From the NCBI RefSeq assembly GCF_016863655.1, contig NZ_BOPH01000117.1, positions 1-38,130 of the forward strand: 38,130 nt of DNA, in the 5' to 3' direction. The notes beneath the pieces are model-generated. The model had not been told where the DNA came from, did no database searches, and worked only from the letters and a program-made list of their open reading frames with translations. This DNA is from Virgisporangium ochraceum (GTDB lineage: Bacteria > Actinomycetota > Actinomycetes > Mycobacteriales > Micromonosporaceae). The first letter of the stretch is position 1, and the number at the start of each line of letters is the position of its first letter. Positions 16,547-23,478 of this stretch are shown one piece after another. The position numbers were made by a program, and so were the translations under genes.

Positions 16547-16617
16547 AGCACGAGACCGCCCGCGGGCAGGAGGACGCGGCAGGCAGGAGGACGCGGCGGG
16601 GCGGTGGGCGCGCAGCC

Positions 16618-16637
16618 GGGAGGGCGGGAGGGTGGGG
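16618..16637 (+). other. G-quadruplex motif next to a stop codon
   Basis: Five G-runs separated by single bases (GGG-A-GGG-C-GGG-A-GGG-T-GGGG) directly abut the stop codon of the minus-strand DUF6766-like gene (16638-16640). One-base loops predict a very stable G4 on the plus strand, the template of that gene, where it could stall RNA polymerase in place of a U-tract terminator. Prediction from sequence only. Confidence 0.6.
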
Positions 16638-17315
16638 TCAGCCCTCCACTCCGGTCGATGTGTGGGCCGATCCCACCGGCTTGGACTCGGGTGACCCGCG
16701 TTGGCGCAGGTAGATCGACAGCACCGCCATCGATGCCACGGCGAGGAACTCCGACTGCCAGTTCTGCAGCGTGCGGTTCCAGAAGTCCGGCTCCACCAGG
16801 TACCCGGCCCACGACACCGGTTCCTGCCGCTCGCTCAGCTGCCGCTCGTTGAACGCGCTGACCCCGGCCACCGACTGGGCCAGCCACGACAGCACGAAGA
16901 TCCCGCCCATCACCAGGCCGAGCGAGTTCGACAGCAGCACCCGCCGCAGCCCGTCGGCCTTCGCCCATGCCGGCGAGTCGTCCTTCGCGTACGGGCCGAC
17001 CTTCTGCCGCTCGTCGGACTCCAGGCCGGTCTCGTCGAGCTTCTTCGACTCGGGCGAGCCCTTCTGCACCAGCCAGACCGTGAGCATGATGAACAGGAAG
17101 AACTGCAGGTACTCCGACTGCCAGTTCTCGGCCACGTCGACCATGAAGTCGGCCGATGTGAGGTAGCGACCCATCGACACCGGCCCGAGGCCGTCGGCCA
17201 CCTGCTGGTCGTTGAACACCGCGTGGCCCGCCACCGCCTGGCCGAGCAGGGTGAACAGGAACAGCAGCCCGAAGACCAGCCCGAGCGAGTTCTCCCGCAG
17301 GAACCGCCGCGTCAT
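16638..17315 (-). CDS. internally duplicated DUF6766-like membrane protein
   Basis: Membrane protein of 225 residues, resembling the DUF6766 family; function unknown. It is a tandem duplication. Residues about 5-90 and 125-212 share the same order: N-SLGLV membrane helix, a Q-x-VAG motif, an exposed loop with FN-x-RQ/DQQ, a PVS-x-GYL segment, NWQSE(Y/F)L, a second membrane helix and the signature QxGSPESK. The result is four helices in two identical halves joined by a charged linker (LESDERQKVGPYAKDD). I chose ATG 17315, which overlaps the stop of the 27-residue peptide gene (ATGA), over a longer frame that would run through it. It belongs to an operon with that peptide and the lipoprotein. 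Confidence 0.85.
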   Translation of the reverse strand: MTRRFLRENSLGLVFGLLFLFTLLGQAVAGHAVFNDQQVADGLGPVSMGRYLTSADFMVDVAENWQSEYLQFFLFIMLTVWLVQKGSPESKKLDETGLESDERQKVGPYAKDDSPAWAKADGLRRVLLSNSLGLVMGGIFVLSWLAQSVAGVSAFNERQLSERQEPVSWAGYLVEPDFWNRTLQNWQSEFLAVASMAVLSIYLRQRGSPESKPVGSAHTSTGVEG

Positions 17316-17395
17316 CGGTGCATCAGCCCGATCACGATCGCGTAGGTCAGCCCGGCGCCGACGACGGTCAGGCACAGCACGAACAGGGCACGCAT
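17312..17395 (-). CDS. 27-residue single-pass membrane peptide
   Basis: A gene too small for usual finders. ATG 17395 opens a 27-codon frame of almost only hydrophobic residues (MRALFVLCLTVVGAGLTYAI, then VIGLMHR), one membrane helix with basic ends. It is well supported by its setting. GGAGG lies just upstream within the end of the lipoprotein gene, its ATG follows the lipoprotein TGA by one base, and its own TGA overlaps the ATG of the DUF6766-like gene. It thus links the two by translational coupling. A role as a small subunit of the neighbouring membrane protein is likely but unproven; KdpF-like peptides are a structural analogy only. Confidence 0.7.
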   Translation of the reverse strand: MRALFVLCLTVVGAGLTYAIVIGLMHR

Positions 17396-17396
17396 G

Positions 17397-17792
17397 TCAG
17401 CCTCCGTCCACCGCGCAGTCGTAGGGGCGCTCGCCGCGCGGCTCGCAGCCGGCCGCGTCGATGCGCCAGCCACCGGGGAACATCGCGAGGAAGACGGCCT
17501 GTGGTCCCAGCCGGACCCGGGCCCACTGGCCGTAGACGTCGGTGTCGGTCGCCGGCGCCGGTGCGGGCAGGTCCTCGTCGAGCACGGCGTCGGCGCAGGG
17601 CTCGCCGGAGGTGTCCTCCAGCCGGGTCACGGCGTCGGGGGTCAGGGCGCCGCACGCAGCGGCGCCGTCACCGTCGGTCACCGCCGTCAGAAAGGCCTCG
17701 GTGACCCGCACAGCGGCCGATTCCCGCTCCGACAAGGACCCGCAGCCCGCGAGGACGAGGCAGACGGCCACGACCACGGTCACGGTGCGCAT
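17397..17792 (-). CDS. small lipoprotein
   Basis: Exported lipoprotein of 131 residues. From the ATG at 17792 the signal peptide is MRTVTVVVAVCLVLAGCGS, with a clean lipobox LAGC (Cys16 would be lipidated and membrane-anchored outside). An ATG three codons upstream has no room for its ribosome site, since GGCAGG directly abuts it. The mature part has an N-terminal helix (RVTEAFLTAVTDGDGAAACGAL), typical of NTF2-like small extracytoplasmic proteins, then a strand-rich region and four further cysteines (ACG, PCAD, AGCEP, YDCA), probably two disulfides. It is the first gene of the operon with the 27-residue peptide and the DUF6766-like protein, divergent from the P450. Confidence 0.8.
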   Translation of the reverse strand: MRTVTVVVAVCLVLAGCGSLSERESAAVRVTEAFLTAVTDGDGAAACGALTPDAVTRLEDTSGEPCADAVLDEDLPAPAPATDTDVYGQWARVRLGPQAVFLAMFPGGWRIDAAGCEPRGERPYDCAVDGG

Positions 17793-17873
17793 ACGTCGCA
17801 TCCTGCCACCGGTCTCCGGATCACGCAGCGCGGTCGGTGGTGTGTCACCGCCGCGGCTGGGTAGGGGTGGCCC

Positions 17874-19157
17874 ATGGTCACCAGGGTCAGATCGGCGGCG
17901 GTCCGGATCGGGGTGGTCGACACGCTGCGGTGCGCGATCGGTGTCCTGGTGCCGATGCTGGCACAGGGGGTCATCCGGCGCCGGCCGCGGATCGTGCGGC
18001 TCGCGCAGCGCTTCGACCTCGACCGGCGCGGTGCCGAACTCCTGCACCGGTTGCGCTACCGCCACGGGTCGGGGCCGCTGCGGCTGGCGGTGCCGGGCCG
18101 GTCGGTGGCCGTCGTTCTCGACGCCGCCGACGCCGAGCGGCTGCTGACCGGTTCGCCGGACCCGTTCGCACCGGCCACCACCGAGAAGGTGGCGGCGCTG
18201 CGCCACTTCCAGCCGCACGGCGTGCTCGCGTCGCGCGGCCCGGCCCGTGCCGTGCGCCGGGCGGCGAACGAGCGCGCCCTCGACGCCGGACGGGCGATGC
18301 ACCACGCCGCCGACGCGATCGTGACGAAGATCCGCGACGAGGTCGCCGCCCTCGACGGCGACGCCCTCGACTGGCCGTGCTTCGCCCCGACGTTCGACCG
18401 GATCATCCGGCGCGTCGTCCTGGGCGACGCGGCCCGCGGCGACACCGACCTGACCTCGGAGCTGAACCACCTCCGGAGCGCGGCGAACTGGGCCTACCTG
18501 CGCCCCCGCGACGAGCGCCGCCGGGCCCGGTTCCAGAACCGCGTCGACGGTTACGTGGCCCGCGCGGATCCGGAGAGTCTCGCGGGCGCACTCCCCCGCG
18601 ATCCGGCGTCCGACCCGGCCGGGCAGGTACCGCACTGGCTGTTCGCGTTCGACGCGGCCGGCATCACCGCGTTCCGGGCGCTCGCGCTGCTGGGCTCCGA
18701 CCCGGCCCGCCGCGCGCGGGCCGCCGCCGACGCCGGGCCCCTGCTGCCGTACGTGCGGGCCTGCGTGCTCGACACCGTTCGGCTGTGGCCGACGACGCTC
18801 GTCGTGCTCCGGGAGAGCACCCGCGACACCGACTGGGGCGGCACGCTCCTGCGGCGCGGCACCACGTTCGTCATTCCCAGCGCGTTCCACCACCGCGACC
18901 CGACCGCCACCCCGCACGCCGACGAGTTCGTGCCGGAGGAGTGGACCGGCGCCGACGTCCATCCGCGGAGGTCGGTGTTCCCGTTCAGCGCCGGCCCGGC
19001 CGTGTGCCCCGGCCGCGACGTGGTGCTGCTGACCGTGAGCACGGTGGTCTCCGCGGTGCTGCGACGGTTTCCGGACCTGCGCGCGGTCGACCCGCTCCGG
19101 CCGCCGCTGCCGGGCACGCTCGACCACACGAGCCTGAGGATGGTGTGGCATGGCTGA
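17874..19157 (+). CDS. atypical cytochrome P450
   Basis: Haem-thiolate monooxygenase-like protein of 427 residues. The haem-binding loop FSAGPAVCPG is intact (F371, G374, Cys378). The I-helix has AGITA (about 262-266) instead of the usual AG-x-(D/E)-T, so the acid/Thr pair for oxygen activation is weak. In the K helix the invariant E-x-x-R is D-x-x-R (Asp300, Arg303 in LDTVRLWP). The N-terminus has a hydrophobic stretch (ALIGVLVPMLAQGV-like, about 20-33) that may touch the membrane. No ferredoxin is adjacent. The gene overlaps the molybdopterin oxidoreductase by 8 bp, so the two are translated together. A GTGT-N15-GGGTAG promoter-like sequence ends 9 bp before the ATG. Confidence 0.88.
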   Translation: MVTRVRSAAVRIGVVDTLRCAIGVLVPMLAQGVIRRRPRIVRLAQRFDLDRRGAELLHRLRYRHGSGPLRLAVPGRSVAVVLDAADAERLLTGSPDPFAPATTEKVAALRHFQPHGVLASRGPARAVRRAANERALDAGRAMHHAADAIVTKIRDEVAALDGDALDWPCFAPTFDRIIRRVVLGDAARGDTDLTSELNHLRSAANWAYLRPRDERRRARFQNRVDGYVARADPESLAGALPRDPASDPAGQVPHWLFAFDAAGITAFRALALLGSDPARRARAAADAGPLLPYVRACVLDTVRLWPTTLVVLRESTRDTDWGGTLLRRGTTFVIPSAFHHRDPTATPHADEFVPEEWTGADVHPRRSVFPFSAGPAVCPGRDVVLLTVSTVVSAVLRRFPDLRAVDPLRPPLPGTLDHTSLRMVWHG

Positions 19158-21429
19158 CCGCATCGCCGACCCGTGGGGCGAGCGCACCCCGTACGCACCG
19201 GGTGAGGAGTGGCCGTCGCGCGTGGACCTGCACCTCGCCGACGGTCTCAGCGAGTCCGATGTGGACAGGTGGGTGCCGACCGCGTCGATCCTGCACTCCA
19301 ACGGCGACGCGATGGACATCGCCGTCCACAATGGACGGATCGTCGGCGTGCGTGGCCGGCCCGACGACCGGGTCAACCGCGGCCGGCTCGACCCGAAGGA
19401 CCTGTACGGCTGGCAGGCCAACAACAGCGCCGACCGGCTGACGCGGCCCCTGGTCCGCGACGGTGACCGGCTGGTGGAGTCCGACTGGGACACCGCGATG
19501 GACCGCGTCGTCACCCGCTCGCGTGAGCTGCTCGACGGGCCCGGTGGCTGGGGGCGGTTCGGGTTCTACACGTCCGGTCAGCTGTTCCTCGAGGACTACT
19601 ACACGCTCGGCGTCATCGGCAAGGCCGGCATCGGCACGCCGCACATGGACGGCAACACCCGGCTGTGCACCGCCACCTCCGCGGCCGCGTTGAAGGCGAC
19701 GTTCGGCACCGACGGGCAGCCCGGCTCGTACACCGACGTCGACCACTGCGACGCGATCGCGTTGTGGGGGCACAATGTCGCCGAGACGCAGACCGTGCTG
19801 TGGATGCGCATGCTCGACCGCCGCCACGGCGCGGACCCGCCGGCGATGCTGGCCGTCGACCCGCGTCCCACGCCGGTGGCCCGTGAGGCCGACGTGCACC
19901 TGGCCGTGCGTCCCGGAACGAACCTGGCCCTGGTGAACGGGCTGCTGCGCGAGATCGTGCACCGCGGCTGGGTCGACGGGAGCTTCGTGGCCGCGCACAC
20001 CCGCGGCTTCGACGACCTGTGCGCGGTCGTCGACGCCTACCCGGTCGACCGCGTCGCCGACCTCTGCGACGTGAAAGCCGCCGACGTGACGCGGGCCGCC
20101 GAACTCCTGGGCACCTCGCAACGGCTGCTGTCGACCGTGCTGCAGGGGTTCTACCAGTCGAACCAGGCGACCGCGGCGGCGTGCGCGGTCAACAACCTGC
20201 ACCTGCTCCGCGCGATGATCGGCCGGCCCGGCGCGGGCGTGCTGCAGATGAACGGCCAGCCGACCGCGCAGAACACCCGCGAGACCGGCGCCGACGGCGA
20301 CCTGCCCGGGCTGCGCAACTGGAGCAACCGCGCGCACATCGAGGACCTGGCGCGGATCTGGAACGTCGACCCGCTGGTGATCCCCGACTGGGCGCCGCCG
20401 ACCCACGCGATGCAGATCTGGCGCTACGCCGAGCAGGGCTCCATCCGTCTACTGTGGATCTCCGCGACGAACCCGGCGGTGTCGCTGCCGGACCTCGCCC
20501 GGATCCGGCGCATCCTGTCGCGGCCGGACCTGTTCGTCGTGGTGCAGGACATCTTCCTGACCGAGACCGCGCGGTTCGCCGACGTCGTGCTGCCCGCCGC
20601 GACGTGGGGAGAGAAGACCGGCACGTTCACCAACGCCGACCGCACCGTGCACCTGAGCGAGAAGGCGGTCGATCCGCCGGGCCAGGCCCGCGCCGACCTC
20701 GACATCTTCCTCGACTACGCCCGCCGCATGGACTTCCGCGACCGCGACGGCGGACCGCTGATCCCGTGGCGCACGCCCGAGGAGGCGTTCGAGGCGTGGA
20801 AGCGGTGCGCGGCCGGCCGCCCGTGCGACTACACCGGGATCACCTACGAACGGCTGCGCGGGCCGAGCGGCATCCAATGGGGCGGCGAGCGCCTCTACAC
20901 CGACGCCCGCTTCAACACCGACCCCGATTTCTGCGAGACGTACGGGCAGGACCTCGCCACGGGCGCGGAGCACAGCGTGGAGGAGTACCTGGCGACCCGG
21001 CCGGAGCGGCGGGCCTTCCTGCACGCCGCCGACTACCACCCCTCGCCCGAGGTCCCCGACGACGAGTACCCGCTGATGCTCACCACCGGCCGCACCGTGT
21101 ACCAGTTCCACACCCGCACGAAGACCGGCCGCGCACCGGAGCTCGTCGCCGCCGCGCCCGACGCGTGGGTCGAGCTGCACCCGTCCGACGCGTCGGAGCA
21201 CGGCATCGGCGACGGCGACCTCGTCGCGGTCACCTCGCCGCGCGGGACGGTGCGGGTGCGCGCCCGGCTCACCGGCATCCGGCGGGGCACCGTGTTCGTC
21301 CCGTTCCACTATGGACGGCACGCGGCCAACGAGCTCACCGTCACCGCGTGGGACCCGGTCTCCAAACAGCCGATCTTCAAGGTGACCGCCGTCTCCGTCG
21401 CCGCCGTCGCTCCGGCGAAGGAGGGCTGA
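19150..21429 (+). CDS. molybdopterin oxidoreductase lacking the 4Fe-4S cysteines
   Basis: DMSO-reductase-family enzyme of 759 residues binding bis-MGD molybdenum cofactor. Domains follow the nitrate reductase/formate dehydrogenase plan: N-terminal segment, cofactor-binding core (LWGHNVAETQT, DPRPTPVAREADVHLAVRPG, LWISATNPAVSLPD, ADVVLPAATWGEKTGTFTN) and the C-terminal molydop-binding beta barrel (about 640-750). Cys173 (NTRLCTAT) sits where the molybdenum ligand is expected. The positions of the C-x2-C-x3-C...C cluster motif are Ser46, His49, Asp53 and Asp81 instead. There is no Tat signal, so it is cytosolic. I recall similar actinobacterial proteins with the same loss (mycobacterial Rv0197-like), from memory only. 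Substrate unknown. Confidence 0.93.
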   Translation: MADRIADPWGERTPYAPGEEWPSRVDLHLADGLSESDVDRWVPTASILHSNGDAMDIAVHNGRIVGVRGRPDDRVNRGRLDPKDLYGWQANNSADRLTRPLVRDGDRLVESDWDTAMDRVVTRSRELLDGPGGWGRFGFYTSGQLFLEDYYTLGVIGKAGIGTPHMDGNTRLCTATSAAALKATFGTDGQPGSYTDVDHCDAIALWGHNVAETQTVLWMRMLDRRHGADPPAMLAVDPRPTPVAREADVHLAVRPGTNLALVNGLLREIVHRGWVDGSFVAAHTRGFDDLCAVVDAYPVDRVADLCDVKAADVTRAAELLGTSQRLLSTVLQGFYQSNQATAAACAVNNLHLLRAMIGRPGAGVLQMNGQPTAQNTRETGADGDLPGLRNWSNRAHIEDLARIWNVDPLVIPDWAPPTHAMQIWRYAEQGSIRLLWISATNPAVSLPDLARIRRILSRPDLFVVVQDIFLTETARFADVVLPAATWGEKTGTFTNADRTVHLSEKAVDPPGQARADLDIFLDYARRMDFRDRDGGPLIPWRTPEEAFEAWKRCAAGRPCDYTGITYERLRGPSGIQWGGERLYTDARFNTDPDFCETYGQDLATGAEHSVEEYLATRPERRAFLHAADYHPSPEVPDDEYPLMLTTGRTVYQFHTRTKTGRAPELVAAAPDAWVELHPSDASEHGIGDGDLVAVTSPRGTVRVRARLTGIRRGTVFVPFHYGRHAANELTVTAWDPVSKQPIFKVTAVSVAAVAPAKEG
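19324..19336. repeat. GTCCA-N3-TGGAC palindrome, copy 3 (perfect)
   Basis: GTCCACAATGGAC within the molybdopterin oxidoreductase, read GTC|CAC|AAT|GGA|C (Val-His-Asn-Gly). AAT and GGA are rare codons in this genome. Confidence 0.7.
21304..21316. repeat. TCCA-N3-TGGA palindrome, copy 4
   Basis: TTCCACTATGGAC near the end of the molybdopterin oxidoreductase, read TTC|CAC|TAT|GGA|C (Phe-His-Tyr-Gly). Core arms perfect, outer pair T/C. It uses the rare codon TAT. Confidence 0.6.
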
Positions 21430-21432
21430 CCC

Positions 21433-21891
21433 GTGCACCTCGCCCACTACCTCGGCCTGCTGCACCGGTCACAGACCGAGCTAGCCCGCGCGTTCCGCGA
21501 GATCGCCGACGCGCACGGCGACGAGCCCGACGTCGCCATCACCTGCCAGCGGCTCGCCGAGGAGTGCGAGGGCGACGCCGGGCGGCTGCGTCCGTTCGCC
21601 GACCGCTACTCCGAGGACGCGCCCGACGAACCCGAACGCCTGCACTCCGACCTGTTCCGCGGCACCCGGTCCGGTGGTCTGGGCCTGCTGCGCGACCTGC
21701 ACGACCTGTACCTGATGGCCGCCGAGTGCGACATCTGCTGGACGGTCGTCGGGCAGGCCGCCGCCGGCGCCCGCGACAAGGATCTCCTCGACACGGTGAC
21801 CGGCGGGGAGAAGCACGCGGCCGGGCAGCTGCGGTGGCTGCGCACCCGGATGAAGCAGGCCGCGCCGCAGGCGTTGGTGGTCGCGGAATGA
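21433..21891 (+). CDS. helical partner protein, unknown function
   Basis: 152-residue, almost entirely helical, acidic protein with no signal peptide. It looks like a four-helix bundle: helix 1 YLGLLHRSQTELARAFREI, helix 2 CQRLAEECEGDAGRLRPFA, helix 3 GLLRDLHDLYLMAAECDICW, helix 4 EKHAAGQLRWLRTRMKQAA. Glu and His residues inside helices could suggest a ferritin-like site, but no clear E-x2-H pair is repeated, so I do not claim metal binding. It starts at GTG 21433 with GAAGGAGGG upstream, 3 bp after the molybdopterin oxidoreductase stop, so it is surely co-transcribed and is a candidate chaperone or subunit for it. Confidence 0.8.
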   Translation: MHLAHYLGLLHRSQTELARAFREIADAHGDEPDVAITCQRLAEECEGDAGRLRPFADRYSEDAPDEPERLHSDLFRGTRSGGLGLLRDLHDLYLMAAECDICWTVVGQAAAGARDKDLLDTVTGGEKHAAGQLRWLRTRMKQAAPQALVVAE

Positions 21892-21893
21892 CG

Positions 21894-21917
21894 GTTGGCC
21901 GGCCGTACACCGGGTAG
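21894..21917 (+). promoter_or_regulatory. sigma-B-like promoter of the hemerythrin gene
   Basis: GTT, 15 bases, GGGTAG, matching the actinobacterial stress sigma (sigma-B/sigma-H group) pattern GNNT/GTT-N14-16-GGGTA. It begins 3 bp after the preceding stop and would start a leader of about 30 bases before the ATG at 21956. Inferred from pattern and gene function. Confidence 0.5.
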
Positions 21918-21955
21918 GTCCCGTCGATCCGCACACGCGATCCGAAGGAGTGTCC

Positions 21956-22516
21956 ATGACCGCCACCGATCTCGACGTCGTCGACGTGCTGACCGCCGAC
22001 CACCGCGACGTCACCGGCCTCATCGGCGAGATCCGCGCCGCCACCGACCCGACGGTGCGCCGCGACATCACCGACATGATGATCAGCGAGCTCGTGCGGC
22101 ACGCCGTGGCCGAGGAGATGTACGTCTATCCGGCCATGCGCAAGTACCTGCCCGACGGCGAGAAGTCCGTCGAGCACGACGTCGAGGAACACAAGGACAT
22201 CGAGAAGACCCTGAAGCGGCTGGAGTCGGCCGACGTCTCCAGCGCGGAGTTCGCCGGCGACCTCGACCGCCTGGAGGAGCTGCTCGCCGACCACGTCCAG
22301 GACGAGGAGGGCGACCAGTTCCCCGAGCTGCGCCAGCGGATCCCGCACGACGAGCTGGTGGAGCTGGCGCGCAAGGTCGAGACCGCGAAGAAGCTCGCGC
22401 CGACCCGGCCGCACCCGGGCGCGCCCAACAGCGAGCTGTTCCACAAGCTCGTCGGCCCCGGCGTCGGCCTGGTCGACCGCCTGCACGACAAGCTGACCGG
22501 TCGCACGACCGGCTGA
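21956..22516 (+). CDS. hemerythrin HHE-domain protein
   Basis: Cytosolic four-helix-bundle protein of 186 residues with a non-haem di-iron site expected to bind oxygen, peroxide or NO. Iron-ligand motifs are all present: His in LTADHRDV (about 16), H-x3-E in RHAVAEEMYVYP, the conserved His in EEHKDIEK, and H-x4-E in DHVQDEEGDQFPEL. After about residue 140 there is a Pro-rich linker and a C-terminal helix (LVDRLHDKLTG), common in actinobacterial hemerythrins. ATG 21956 is 5 bases after GAAGGAG; an in-frame GTG at 21950 would overlap that site and is rejected. A sigma-B-like promoter precedes it, fitting a stress role. Confidence 0.93.
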   Translation: MTATDLDVVDVLTADHRDVTGLIGEIRAATDPTVRRDITDMMISELVRHAVAEEMYVYPAMRKYLPDGEKSVEHDVEEHKDIEKTLKRLESADVSSAEFAGDLDRLEELLADHVQDEEGDQFPELRQRIPHDELVELARKVETAKKLAPTRPHPGAPNSELFHKLVGPGVGLVDRLHDKLTGRTTG

Positions 22517-22523
22517 CCGACGC

Positions 22524-22548
22524 GTTACACCGGCCGATTCCGGGGTAG
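22524..22548 (+). promoter_or_regulatory. sigma-B-like promoter of the stress SDR gene
   Basis: GTT, 16 bases, GGGTAG, the same pattern as before the hemerythrin gene (CACCGGCCG shared in the spacer). It lies 8 bp after the hemerythrin stop. If used, the transcript begins just before the 13-bp hairpin at 22561-22593 and the SDR start at 22627. Confidence 0.5.
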
Positions 22549-22560
22549 CGCAGCGGAGGT

Positions 22561-22593
22561 GCCGCCGACCCGCTGGGCCTGCGGGTCGGCGGC
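22561..22593 (+). terminator. 13-bp perfect hairpin between hemerythrin and SDR
   Basis: GCCGCCGACCCGC and its exact complement enclose a 7-base loop. It lies 44 bp after the hemerythrin stop and 33 bp before the SDR start, downstream of the putative SDR promoter. It is either the hemerythrin terminator or a structured 5' leader of the SDR mRNA; there is no U-tract. Confidence 0.55.
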
Positions 22594-22626
22594 AGCTCCA
22601 CGACCCACGAACGTGAGGAGTGCACC

Positions 22627-23478
22627 GTGTCCGAGGACAAGCAGGCCGAGGAGCCGCAGCAGCGCCCACCGGGCACCACCGCGGCGATGCGCCGCAAGCC
22701 CGACCACGGCGAGGACTCCTACCGCGGCAGCGGACGCCTCACCGGTCGCCGGGCCGTGATCACCGGCGCCGACAGCGGGATCGGGCGCGCCACGGCGATC
22801 GCGTTCGCCCGCGAGGGCGCCGACGTGGTCATCTCCTACCTGAACGAGCACGACGACGCCCGCGACACCGCGAAGCACGTCGAGGAGGCCGGACGCCGGG
22901 CGGTGCTCGTCGCCGGCGACCTGCGCGACGCGGCGAACTGCCGCGCCCTCGTCGACACCGCGGTCGCCGAGCTCGGCGGCATCGACGTGCTCGTCAACAA
23001 CGCCGCCTACCAGATGACCCACGAGACCGTCGAGGAGATCACCGACGACGAGTGGCAGCACACGTTCGATGTCAACATCACCGCGATGTTCCGCATCGTG
23101 AAGGCCGCGCTGCCGCACCTCGGCGCGGGCGCGTCGATCATCAACACCAGCTCGATCAACACGGATCAACCCAAGCCGACCCTGCTGCCCTACGCGACCA
23201 CGAAGGGCGCCATCGCGAACTTCACCGCCGGCCTGGCGCAGATGCTCGGCGAGCGCGGCATCCGGGTCAACGCGGTCGCGCCGGGTCCCATCTGGACGCC
23301 GTTGATCCCGTCGACGATGCCGCCGGAGCAGGTCGAGGAGTTCGGGAAGAACACGCCGCTGGGACGGGCGGGTGAGCCGAAGGAGGTGGCGCCCGTGTAC
23401 GTCCTGCTCGCCTCCGACGAGGCCAGCTACATCTCGGGCGCGGTCGTCCCGGTGACCGGCGGCAAGCCGATCCTCTAA
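22627..23478 (+). CDS. general-stress SDR oxidoreductase (YhdF/YdaD-like)
   Basis: SDR of 283 residues of the subgroup that includes Bacillus general stress proteins. The first 35 residues are a charged extension rich in Gln, Pro, Lys and His, then YRGSGRLTGRRAVITGADSG and IGRATA hold the cofactor motif TG-x3-GIG (about 48-54). NNAAYQ is the NAG-type motif, the catalytic Ser is in NTSSINT, Tyr/Lys are in YATTKGA, and the C-terminus SYISGAVVPVTGGKPIL is typical. Starts at GTG 22627 with GTGAGGAG upstream. It is monocistronic, with a sigma-B-like promoter before it, and its stop overlaps by 4 bp the stop of the convergent esterase. Confidence 0.9.
   Translation: MSEDKQAEEPQQRPPGTTAAMRRKPDHGEDSYRGSGRLTGRRAVITGADSGIGRATAIAFAREGADVVISYLNEHDDARDTAKHVEEAGRRAVLVAGDLRDAANCRALVDTAVAELGGIDVLVNNAAYQMTHETVEEITDDEWQHTFDVNITAMFRIVKAALPHLGAGASIINTSSINTDQPKPTLLPYATTKGAIANFTAGLAQMLGERGIRVNAVAPGPIWTPLIPSTMPPEQVEEFGKNTPLGRAGEPKEVAPVYVLLASDEASYISGAVVPVTGGKPIL

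Larger units (their letters stand above)
16196..16637. promoter_or_regulatory. repeat-rich intergenic region upstream of the heptose operon
   Basis: 442 bp with no credible gene; the long frames here are Pro/Gly-rich low-complexity translations. Its parts are: a 14-bp palindrome TCCGATATGTCGGA at 16247-16260, about 50 bp before the operon start and a candidate operator; two tandem repeats (16316-16404); a long inverted repeat (16470-16546); a 17-bp tandem duplication (16565-16581 and 16582-16598); and a G-quadruplex motif (16618-16637). The operon promoter must lie here, but I cannot point to convincing -35/-10 hexamers. Confidence 0.5.

Noticed and set aside
16264..16968. Minus-strand frame with Gly-rich repeats through the intergenic region
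   Set aside because: The Gly/Ala repeat is just translation of the tandem arrays; its first part lies over the DUF6766-like gene in another frame and no ribosome site is present.
23285..23297. GTCCCATCTGGAC as a further palindrome copy
   Set aside because: It has a mismatch and falls in a protein motif conserved in this SDR group (GPIWTP), so codon content may explain it.
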